60,000 nt of DNA, taken from the NCBI GenBank assembly GCA_950295325.1, contig OX485808.1, positions 33,629,180-33,689,179 on the forward strand, in the 5' to 3' direction. The notes beneath the pieces were generated by a model that worked only from the letters and a program-made list of their open reading frames with translations, was not told where the DNA came from and did not search any database. Every line of letters begins with the position of its first letter. Within the stretch, counting starts at the first letter, position 1. The stretch comes from Polytrichum commune (taxonomy: Eukaryota > Streptophyta > Polytrichopsida > Polytrichales > Polytrichaceae). The translations under genes and the position numbers were made by a program. Shown here one piece after another: positions 21,682-29,749 of this stretch.

Positions 21682-21794
21682 ACCGTATTAATCCACATAG
21701 ATACGTAACTGCGTGCATACGAGCACTTTCTCCTTGTAAGGTATTGCCGACATATCAGAAATTGACCCAGCGCGTATGCCGTGCACACCACAGG

Positions 21795-21993
21795 ATGGCA
21801 GGAGGGGAGGTCGAAAGCTTGAAGCATTTACAGTTATGGCAAGAAGAAGAGGTCCAAGCAGATGCAATGCGGCTATCCAAGTACCCATGCCCATGCATGG
21901 AGTGTGCGGGAGGGAAAGTCCTCGATCGAGCCACAATTCGAAAGCATCTTCGTAGCAAAAAAAAGGGACCCTGTGTTTACAGCCTTTATCTTG
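21795..21993 (+). CDS. Transposase-associated CPC zinc-finger exon
   Basis: MAGGEVESLKHLQLWQEEE begins the frame. LSKYPCPCMECAGGKVLDRATIRKHLRSKKKG follows the pattern of the transposase-associated domain that opens TNP2-type CACTA transposases (CPC..C...V..HL). The exon ends at CTTG|GTGAGT. The following exon would join with a one-base phase mismatch to the SET frame, so either a frameshift exists or the next exon is read differently. Confidence 0.65.
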
Positions 21994-22085
21994 GTGAGTC
22001 ATTCCATGAAACGACTTTTGAATGAGCGTAAGCGGGTGGTCCTGCATTGAGTGAGTTTTCATCTTTGTGTACATGAATTTTGTAG

Positions 22086-22694
22086 GCCCGATGGAGACCC
22101 ATTGTAAAAGCTGCTTGCAAGACATCCCTGAGAAAGTTTCTAGGAGGACACGAAATGCCTTCACAGTCAATGCCAAACACAACGTCTACAAGAGTACGAG
22201 CCTTGCAGACATGGGGGTCAAACGTGTATGATGGACAGTGGTGTGACGGGCCCATCCCAAAACTTATAAAGTTTTCATACTGGAATAGAGAATGGGAAAT
22301 AAGGGTGTCCAACTTCCCATTCATGGGTTGGAGTCTCTTTGCACTTCAACCCGCCAAAGAGGGAGAGGAACTGCTGCCATTTGTAGGACCACAATACACC
22401 TTGGGAGAATACAAATCTTTGAAGAAGGCACAACCTCGAGTGAAGTCATATGCGATGCAAGTTGAGCCGGACTTGTACATCGATGGAGATGTTATGAAGG
22501 GGAATGTCGCTGGCTTCATAAATAGTTCCATAGGACGCAAAGAAATAGGAAATGTGGTGTGGTAATTTCGCATGTTGCCAAAACCCTGGAACAAACAGGA
22601 ATGGGGGTATGTAATCACCATAGCCACAAAGGACATTTTGGTCGGAGAAGAGTTGTATGCACACTACTCTTTGAACCCGCACACCGCATTGTAG
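22086..22694 (+). pseudogene. SET-domain block inside the CACTA element
   Basis: It begins after the acceptor TTTTGTAG. The open frame includes GWSLFALQPAKEGEELLPFVG (SET motif I), an IDGDVMKGNVAGFINSS segment (the GN.A.F.NHS motif; here N-S-S), and, after an in-frame TAA at 22563-22565, WGYVITIATKDILVGEELYAHYS (the I..GEEL...Y motif). SET domains transfer methyl groups to lysines, usually of histones. His of NHS is replaced by Ser, and the TAA splits the domain, so activity is uncertain. No pre-SET or post-SET cysteine cluster is seen. It sits between the zinc-finger exon and the TNP2 exon and may be part of the same transcript. Confidence 0.7.
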
Positions 22695-23222
22695 GCTGAC
22701 ACCCATTAGTCCACATTCGGGATGACCAAAGTGAGTCATGTGTTCACTAACATGACTACACGAAGTCATATTTTGTTTTGACAAAATTTTGTATACATGT
22801 CCGCTGTGCGGCATACATGCATACGTGGAACATGACCATTTTTTTGCATCCACTGCTTGTATTTGTATGGTGCATGAAATTTTTGTCACCTGACACACTC
22901 TTCGAATCATAATCGATGAACATCCCCCCCCACGCATGTTACACGTTCATGTTATATTCAGCGTTTTATGATTGCCCCTCGTTAGATACATCGCGCATTT
23001 TATGACAGAATCATGTAACACAGAAGTCACAAATTTATGACTCATCCATGTGACACAAAACTATTTGTGATTGCTCCTTGTCGTTTTTATACATTTGTAT
23101 ATAATATGTGCATGTTATATACAATCCGTGTTCTGGGATTGTCATTGTTATGAGTCCTTGTCGTATGTTTCTGCCAAAGCGAAAATATATAACGTGCTTA
23201 CGAAATTTATCACTCTCTGCAG
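22695..23222 (+). other. Probable intron between SET and TNP2 blocks
   Basis: It contains AGTCAT motifs near 22735-22770 and ends in CACTCTCTGCAG before the TNP2 exon. A possible donor is the GTGAGT near 22732. Confidence 0.5.
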
Positions 23223-24161
23223 GACGAGTACAACCCGATTGACTTGTTCTCCCATGCACCCCGGACTGGGCAAAGAAGCCAGACATACCCTAACACAAAC
23301 GATGGACAAGATGGAGAAGTTGAGGTGCTACGTATGGTGGCAGAGTGCTTTGGCAAGTACGATGGCCTCAAAGTTGACGGACACGAAACCGAAGCCACCA
23401 TACATGAGGGACTCGGGGATGCATTGGTTGAAGACGATGAAGGGGAGGATGGCTTCACAACGAAGGACAGTGAAGGTAGCGAGGGGGAAAGGGAAGAAAC
23501 GAATGACCCCATGGAAACAAGAGGGAGTACGATGAACAGTGAGGACCCCAGTGGGGTAGACCACCAGAAATTCTTATGCGAAGCTGGAACTCCACTGTAT
23601 GAGGGAAGCCCATCGAACCGTCTCACATCGACACTCTTGATACTATTGTGTTGCACCACCTTCGCTGTACCAAACAACTTTGTGGATGAGTTGTTGAAGT
23701 TGTTGAAGGAGACAATTTTACCCAAGGACAACACACTACCAAAATCATTTAACGAGGCGAAAGGCTTGTTGATGAAGTTGGGGTTGTCCTACAACTCAAT
23801 ACATGCGTGTAAAGATGGATGTTGTTTGTTTCGCAAAGAATTGGAGAATGCAACGGAGTGCCCAACATGCCACAAATCGCGCTTTGTAGAGAACTCCAGT
23901 ACAATTCCGGTCAAAGTTTTGAGACACTTTCCTTTGATTCCTCGTTTGCGAAGGATGTACAGCTGCAAACGGATCGCGGAGCTAATGAAGTGGCATGTAG
24001 GTGGGAAAAGTAAGGACAAGGTGATGAGGTCCGTGGTGGACTCGAAGGCTTGGGACCACGTAAATAATAGGTGGCCGTGGTTTGCGGAAGATGAACGGAA
24101 CGTTAGGCTTGGCCTTGCATTGGAAACCACATCCGTGTCCGAAGCGCACAGGCGCAATTGA
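23223..24161 (+). pseudogene. TNP2 transposase, N-terminal half, core deleted
   Basis: It follows CACTCTCTGCAG in phase 0. An acidic region is followed by GTPLYEGSPSNRL. Then come the classic TNP2 signature ACKDGCCLFRKELENATECPTCHKSRF and FPLIPRLRRMYSCKRIAELMKWH, ending with NVRLGLALE. In intact CACTA transposases this is followed by a D-G-x-NPF motif and about 500 residues of catalytic core. Here the frame stops 11 codons later at 24161 and the following sequence already matches the C-terminal part, so the core is missing. The gene cannot encode an active transposase. Confidence 0.85.
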
Positions 24162-24163
24162 CA

Positions 24164-24763
24164 ACGATGGACTCAGGGGTGGCCGCAACATTTCGACAAT
24201 TATGTCGCTCGGGCCTAAAGGACACAAATCCAAAGGCAACGGAGTTGGAGTATGTGGGTTGGGTGGAGGAAATCCTATCTGTGGACTATGGATTCTTCGA
24301 GGTGGTGTTCCTCTATTGCAATTGGGTCGTTGCAAACATTAAGGGAGATGGGGCGACGATGAAGCGCGACAACTATGGTTTCACCATTGTAAACTTTGAC
24401 AGATTGATTCCGTTCTCAGCACAATCATTTGCATTTCCTCTCTACATCGAACAAGTTTTTTTTGCACCTGACGTAGCGAAGTGTGGATGGGAAGTTGTTT
24501 TGCGCAAGGAACCGAGAGGGGTTCGAGTATTCTCCAAACAACAAAGAACGGATGAAGTACAATGCATAACACTAGGTAGGACTTCTGATTTTCCTGGATT
24601 ACAAGTGACGGCGTTTCATGACGATATCGTACCGAAAACACCCATATTGGGCGATGTAGTGGAAGTAGGGCCAGGAGTGGTTGCCAAGGCATTAGAATGT
24701 CTAGAGGGACCGGATTACACATCGGTAGATGACTCCGAGCAGTGCGACTCGGACGGTGATTGA
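24164..24763 (+). pseudogene. TNP2 C-terminal DUF4216-like segment
   Basis: In another frame from the preceding block: SGVAATF...DTNPKATELEYVGWVEEILSVDYG, then VVFLYCNWV, then NYGFTIVNFDRLIPFSAQSF, IEQVFFAPDV, GWEVVLRKEPRGV. This matches the DUF4216 pattern at the end of plant TNP2 proteins (YYG.I..I.ELDY, FKC.W, GF..VNF.RL, A.Q..QVFY, W.VV...KPR). It ends in an acidic tail and stop at 24763. It is separated from the N-terminal half by only a few bases, which marks the internal deletion. Confidence 0.85.
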
Positions 24764-25129
24764 CTTCCCGTCCGAGGAAGAAGTTATATTGGTGAAACTT
24801 AGGTGGGTATATATTTAAGTTCAATTATATACATGTTCAATTAGTCTCTTGGCAATAGCAAAAATCAAATTTCCTCCCCAATTTCCCCCCTATACTCCCT
24901 AAAACATCAATCAATTAATTATTCGATCAAGAAATAAACATGGGCCATTCCCAATTTGCATTGCCGTTCATACTATAACACACAAAGTACTTAATTTTGA
25001 CCATTATATGTCATTATTAAATAAATACTCCAAACCATAATACTAGATAATGAGTCATGGGTCAAAAACACAAGAGGTCCGTCTAGGGCAGCCTGAACTA
25101 TCAAGGGCTGCCCCAAAAAAGGAAAAAAA

Positions 25130-25392
25130 GGTCCTAGTCAGAATGTGACTGAAGAATATGACTCGCAGAAAAATGTGACTGCCACATATGACTGGGCGTC
25201 CACCATACACGTTTCCCGTCGTTCCCTATAAAGGCAGCCGTCGTTCCCATACGCCGTATACAGTACATTTGCCGAATACGACAGTAAAATATGACTGCGA
25301 GTCATATTTTTGAATTTCGTACCCCCCAAAGGTCGAGGCCTGGGAAAATGTGACTGCATGTAGTCACCAGCCATCCCCAGTCATATTTCCCT
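25130..25392. repeat. Right subterminal region of the CACTA element
   Basis: At least eight TGACT/AGTCA motifs occur in about 260 bp, including tgactgcgagtca near 25293 and tgactgcatgtagtca near 25352, ending at the 29-bp TIR. This mirrors the left subterminal region. Confidence 0.85.
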
Positions 25393-25424
25393 AGTCACAA
25401 AATACCCAATCTGTTGTAGTGGGA

Positions 25425-26024
25425 GGACCTTCGCACCCGCTAGCACCACACCCAACGCCAGCTGGGAGTCCTATTCCCCCTGAAATGACTGCCACCCCCG
25501 CCAAGTCCCACGATGCGATAAGGGCTGCCATACGCGAGGACGAAGATTTACGAACGCGCGTTCGTGAATCTTCAGGTCCGGCAGTCCTAACCCCTCCCCC
25601 TCCAAGGGTAGGACTGGCCTCAGTCACTGACACCGCCTCTTTGACAGTCGTCCCGAGGGTAGTGGATAGGCAGGGCGATGAATCTGCGCAACACACTGAC
25701 ATGGTCATTGTGGAGGAAACGCAGGGGAGCCCCAATGACGCGGCAGCTGTCCAAGGAATGGACGTTGAGAGCCCTGACCTGGGACGACATCCATCCGCGG
25801 AGATGGAGGATGTCCGCATGGACACTCTCGACCTGGGCGGAGACGACGACGACGACGACGACGCGGACCACATTGTGCAGACCCAGGCTTCACAGTCGGA
25901 GCATGCCACAGTTGCCATGGAGACAGAGGCGGCTGGCCCAATGGGGATTACGAACGCGCGTTCGTTAATCGAAGAGGAGGGAACTGCTCGGTCCAGCGCC
26001 GCTGCCCCTCCCCCCGATGACGAG
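25425..26024 (+). CDS. Exon 4 of the ParB/HAD gene: acidic, disordered, two in-frame palindromes
   Basis: The frame continues directly from codon-final base 8905 when the transposon and one GGA copy are removed. It is rich in Pro, Ser, Thr, Asp and Glu, with an Asp run near 25845-25863. Two copies of the 18-bp palindrome (25549-25566 and 25949-25966) are read through in frame, encoding LRTRVRES and ITNARSLIEE. The exon ends at GACGAG|GTAACT, phase 0. Confidence 0.7.
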
Positions 26025-26587
26025 GTAACTCTCCTCTGAGAATACCACTCATTTGACGAACGCGCGTTCGTAACTACTAACCCATGCGCGTTGTGTTCTT
26101 GGCGGTTCCTGTCCATCAGCATCACGAGGCGTGCGAGGACCCTTCTCTACGTGGACCCTTAGCCCGATAAATTTTGTAGAACACGGCATGTATTTGCCAT
26201 AGGAAACTGTGAAAAATTATCACGTGAGACAATTGTAAATATTCACCGAATTAATATATGAGCAGATGATCTCTGCGTCGCATCTCCCAAGCTTATTGTA
26301 TTGTATTGCATCTTGTATTATGTATGTTCATGCGCCTCATTACACTTTCACACCCACCTCATTAACGAGCGCCCGTTCGCAAAAGGGTGCGACCATCTGT
26401 CCACCTCCTTCACGAACGAGCGTTCGTAAATGGTGCGCCATCCCAGCCTTCATTCACGAACGCTCGTTCGCAAGTCTGCACTTGACCACATTCTCCTTGC
26501 ACTATTTTCCTCGCATAATCGTCTTTTCCTTAATGCAATGTTATTTATTGGATCATAGAATTAAACTAGTCGAGTTGTTAATCACAG
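26025..26587 (+). other. Intron 3 (563 bp) with palindromes
   Basis: GTAACT...GTTAATCACAG. Palindromes occur at 26055-26072, 26411-26428 and 26455-26472, with a degenerate copy at 26364-26381. Beyond 26472 no further copy is found. Confidence 0.75.
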
Positions 26588-27355
26588 GATCCCCCGGAGA
26601 TAGGTCGGAAACCCTCGACCAGTGGACGTCTTACCCGAAACAAACCGTTCGTCGTGTTCGACCTGAACGGGGTGTTGTGTCACACCGAACACATCCCCCG
26701 GGTCCCCACGCGTCCCTTCCGTCACCCCGACGAAAGGGACTACGACGGAGAGCTCGACACGCTCATTAACCGCAAGGCTGTCCGCGCCCATCCCGGCCTG
26801 CGTGACTTCCTTCGAGAGGTGCTCGATGTAGCTCACGTCATTGTGTGGAGCTCCATGGTCATGGAGAACACCGAGCCAATCGTCGACTTCCTCTTCCGCG
26901 ATTTTCCGAGCCCTTGCCTCATCCTCGGCCAAGAGGATTGCGATGAATTGCTTGACGAAAAGGGTATGCCGGTTCCAAAGTTCGGCGGTCGTGGCGGAGG
27001 ACAACAATTCCTCAAGGTCCTGAGGTCAAGACTGTGGCGGGGCATCCCCCGGCTGCAGGGGGTACCCCACGGGTGGTGGCCGACCCCCGAGAACACCGTC
27101 CTCGTCGACGACAGCCCCACCAAAAGCGTCTTGAACCCCCCGGGGAACGTCATCTTCCCCGCCACTTGGACCGGCGATAGGAACGACACGTTTTTGGTCG
27201 ATACGCTAGCGCCTTACCTTAGAAGGCTTGTTGTCCACGCCGGTAGCATACCATTTTTTGTTAGGTCCAACCCCATAGGCAATGTGGGTTTAAGCCCCCG
27301 TGATAATGTATTCAAGAGCATCATGAGGCTCGCCAAACTCAATAAATTGATTTGA
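26588..27355 (+). CDS. Exon 5: FCP1/NIF-type HAD phosphatase domain
   Basis: After the acceptor, a basic leader RLTRNKPF leads into VVFDLNGVLCHT, HAD motif I of FCP1-like phosphatases. The nucleophile Asp is present and the second acidic position is Asn, as in many plant FCP1-like proteins. LRDFLREVLDVAHVIVWSSMVMENTEP is the WTSA-type strand. PENTVLVDDSPTKSVLNPPGNVI carries the terminal DD pair, and an ATW...D..FL...APYL end completes the domain. The likely substrate class is phospho-Ser/Thr proteins such as RNA polymerase II CTD; the actual target is unknown. The open frame stops at 27353-27355, or splices at 27284 (AAT|GTGGGT) in phase 0 to the next exon. Confidence 0.75.
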   Translation, partial: DPPEIGRKPSTSGRLTRNKPFVVFDLNGVLCHTEHIPRVPTRPFRHPDERDYDGELDTLINRKAVRAHPGLRDFLREVLDVAHVIVWSSMVMENTEPIVDFLFRDFPSPCLILGQEDCDELLDEKGMPVPKFGGRGGGQQFLKVLRSRLWRGIPRLQGVPHGWWPTPENTVLVDDSPTKSVLNPPGNVIFPATWTGDRNDTFLVDTLAPYLRRLVVHAGSIPFFVRSNPIGNVGLSPRDNVFKSIMRLAKLNKLI

Positions 27356-27467
27356 AATGCCTCCATGTCTTTGCATTGTATCATGTGGTTCACATTTACT
27401 AATGCTTGCTTCGTTTTTGGATGTCTTTTGTTGTTGTGATTGTTGTGGTGTTTATTCTTGCCTATAG

Positions 27468-27977
27468 TCTGCCCCCATATGCGACGCCCCTGTGGTCGAC
27501 GGCCCTTCCCGTCCCCTCTCGCCCCATGCCTCCCCTTCCCGCGACGTCACGGACTTCCAAATGCCATCCCTCTACCAGTTCTTGGCGGTCGACGCGGCCT
27601 CGGCCGTGGATTACTCCCGCGACGTCGGCATCGACGACGGCGTCGTCAACAGCCCGCCCCCACCACTTGTCCCCCGCGCGTACGCCCCGTCGCCCTCCCC
27701 CCTCTCCAAGGAGAAACGGACGTTCGTTCGTTTAGGACACCTCTCGCCCTCGAGGGACGACGCCGTCGCTCGTCGCGGGCCGAGCCGGCGTCTCCGCATG
27801 GACTTTGCCCCCGCCGACTCCGTTCCTCCCCCCGCAACGTCCTCCGCGATCGTGGGCCCTCCACGCCTCGACTCCCCCCCGCCATCCAACAGTGCAATAG
27901 TTCCATCGGCTCCGGATGCTCCCATCGACGTCCCCCTCGTTCCCACCGTTCCCCGCATGGACGTCCCCAAAGCCAAG
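27468..27977 (+). CDS. Exon 6: Pro/Ser/Asp-rich region
   Basis: It follows TTGCCTATAG in phase 0. GC-rich third codon positions support coding. A structured-looking start (MPSLYQFLAVDAASAVDYSR) is followed by Pro/Ser-rich low-complexity sequence with repeated SAP(D)APIDVP-like blocks. No known domain is recognised. An alternative is a separate gene starting at the ATG 27561. Confidence 0.5.
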
Positions 27978-28129
27978 GTGCCCTCCTCAACCCTAAACCC
28001 CTTTCCCGCTTTTGCTTTCCTTGTCTTCCGTGTGCGTGCCGTTCTCTTTACGAGCGCCCATCCCAAACCGCCCTCAGTATTTTCCCCACTCCATTCCTAT
28101 TCTTATCTTCCTATGACGTTGTTTCGCAG

Positions 28130-28438
28130 GTGGCTACCCGCTCGCTTGGTGCCCGGCCGTCATCCACGTCCTCCTTGGATAGGCACGCCCTCAAGGCCGC
28201 ATCTTCCGAGTCCGATCGTTGTCTGGCCCTCCGGAGAAGCGCAAGACGTTCCCTTTCGCAAACGCCCTCGTATTCTACTTATAATACCACCTCGTACAAT
28301 TCGGGAGCGCGTCCTGAAACATGCAAGAATGACACATATTCCTATCCAGGCAACACACAAGGATTCAGTCGTGGGCCTGAGATTTTTAGAGCCATGGAGG
28401 CCGCCAAAAAAAAGGACTTAGCCGCAAAAAAAAAATAG
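28130..28438 (+). CDS. Exon 7: Ser/Arg-rich C-terminus ending in a Lys cluster
   Basis: After GTTGTTTCGCAG the frame gives VATRSLGARPSSTSSLDRH, a Tyr/Ser/Thr stretch, and FRAMEAAKKKDLAAKKK at the stop 28436-28438. The basic end may be a nuclear localisation signal. The intron 27978-28129 (AAG|GTGCCC) is supported by phase but has a weak donor. Confidence 0.5.
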   Translation: MATRSLGARPSSTSSLDRHALKAASSESDRCLALRRSARRSLSQTPSYSTYNTTSYNSGARPETCKNDTYSYPGNTQGFSRGPEIFRAMEAAKKKDLAAKKK

Positions 28439-28475
28439 TGGGTCGGACTAGTGTGACTAGAAGCGTACTAGTGGG
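28436..28475. other. Possible right end of the outer element (TAGTG tracts)
   Basis: Three TAGTG pentamers (28436, 28449, 28469) lie right after the stop codon of the ParB/HAD gene. Read from the other strand the last gives CACTAGTACGCTTC, a CACTA-like terminus. No matching left end is in the window, so this is only a suggestion. Confidence 0.25.
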
Positions 28476-29485
28476 ACGGACTCCCTAAATGGGCTTAGGT
28501 GTAGAACATATTTAAGTGCTTACTTTCTATGCTATTCCAAGTTACTCAAGACATTGATGGTATTTCCATTATAATTGTATTTCAATCCCAATTAATTCAT
28601 TCAACTTCCATTCATTCTTCGCATCTTCCCTTCCATTCATAACGAGTTGTCATTTCATACGCAACTATTTTCATGTATGCCTCACATTTTTGTTCACTTC
28701 CATGCCTTTATGTATAATAATAGTAGCATACCATTATACATATGGGATTTTTAGTCGTCATTACTGGTCCAATTTTGAAATGTGCATCCTTATATAGTCT
28801 CATAATCAACAAAAAGTCTCCAAATACCGAATATAGTGTTCCTAGTGTTACTTTGTGGATCACGTCTTTGGAGAGAGAGAAAGAGAGAGAGAGATAGAGA
28901 ATTTGGAAGGAAGATTATAATGTTAAAGAATTCAAGTATCAATTATAAACTATCAATTAAAGTCAAGTTAATTGCAAATTTTCTTTCTTCCATATGTAAC
29001 ATGTCACTGTATATTATTACCTAGAAAATTGTTATTTAAGAAAAATTGATATATTGTAACGTAATCACACTACACCACCAGATGTATCACACAATAAGTA
29101 TGAGCATTATAATCACACACTTGGATGTTTGTGATGTTATCACCACCTTAATTGTTGCATCTATTTTGCTTGGTAGGAAAAATATGGATGCTTCAAATCC
29201 AAAGGCTCACAACTTGCACAAAAGGTGGATGAGGTAATGGATTATGGACTAAACCATTTGAAGTTGCCTCATATTACTAACATTCTTTAACTGCATTGGT
29301 TGATGCTCAACATGGAATTTTCAAAAATGTTTTGTCAATCTAAATCCGACATCAAGTGAGCGAAAGAGCTTGAGGACACTAAACCCAATCTTGTTGGAAA
29401 GGGAAGTTATCAAGTGCTTGGAACCTTCTCCACAATGATTCAATGAGTACTAGGTATTTAGAAATGGAATAGCAAATGTCTTCTC
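28475..29485. other. AT-rich non-coding interval
   Basis: No gene is supported. A GA microsatellite occurs near 28872-28895. The sequence is AT-rich with only short chance open frames. Confidence 0.5.
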
Positions 29486-29489
29486 TTAT

Positions 29490-29745
29490 AGAGAGAGAGG
29501 GGAAATTATTGTGTACGAGCGTACCTCTCATTCATCCAACATAAAGGTTTTTAAGTAGTATGCAGCTTGGAGGTTACATTTTGTTGTAGTTGGTTTGACA
29601 CTAGAATCGGCTTAAATAAAGACCCCGAATTAATCTACTTGAAATCATTTGAGATGAATTGGCAACAACCCTATAGAGAATTAAGTCTTTATGTTGGATG
29701 GATGAGAGGTACGCTCGTATACGATAGTTCTCTCCCTCCGCTTCT
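29490..29745. mobile_element. MITE with long terminal inverted repeats
   Basis: The arm near 29508-29546 (TGTACGAGCGTACCTCTCAT, then CATCCAACATAAAG) pairs with the reverse complement of 29688-29727 with two or three mismatches. Matching GA/TC-rich flanks extend the arms to about 55 bp. The roughly 150-bp interior has no gene. This is typical of a small non-autonomous DNA transposon; the family is not identified. Confidence 0.75.
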
Positions 29746-29749
29746 CTTG

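Larger units (their letters stand above)
8906..25421. mobile_element. 16.5-kb CACTA (En/Spm-type) DNA transposon
   Basis: Perfect 29-bp terminal inverted repeats begin CACTACAACAGATTGGGTAT (8906-8934 and 25393-25421). The element is flanked by the 3-bp target duplication GGA (8903-8905 and 25422-25424), as expected for the CACTA superfamily. Subterminal regions at both ends are rich in TGACT/AGTCA motifs. Inside are a minus-strand TnpA/Ptta-like gene and divergent plus-strand CPC zinc-finger, SET and TNP2 blocks. The TNP2 core is deleted, so this copy is probably non-autonomous. The perfect TIRs argue for recent movement, or for constraint on the ends. Confidence 0.95.
5149..28438 (+). pseudogene. 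Multi-exon ParB-like / methyltransferase-like / FCP1-HAD mosaic gene, split by a CACTA transposon
   Basis: Seven blocks form one model: 5149-6443, 6563-7886, 8039-8905, 25425-26024, 26588-27283, 27468-27977 and 28130-28438. All proposed splice junctions are GT-AG and phase 0. The 16.5-kb CACTA insertion falls exactly between codons once one GGA target copy is removed. The product would be about 1870 residues: an N-terminal ParB/Srx-like domain, a methyltransferase-like middle, a long acidic/coiled-coil linker, an FCP1-type phosphatase domain and a basic tail. It has an in-frame TAG at 5350-5352 and frameshifts near 5980, 7180 and 7775, so it is broken as given. The shifts may be assembly errors. 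Introns 1-3 carry the 18-bp palindrome, tying the gene to the palindrome-marked element. No transposase is visible in it. Confidence 0.7.

Noticed and set aside
27646-28066. Minus-strand Gly/Arg-rich frames
   Set aside because: They are antisense to plus-strand exons 6-7, which show better codon-position bias.
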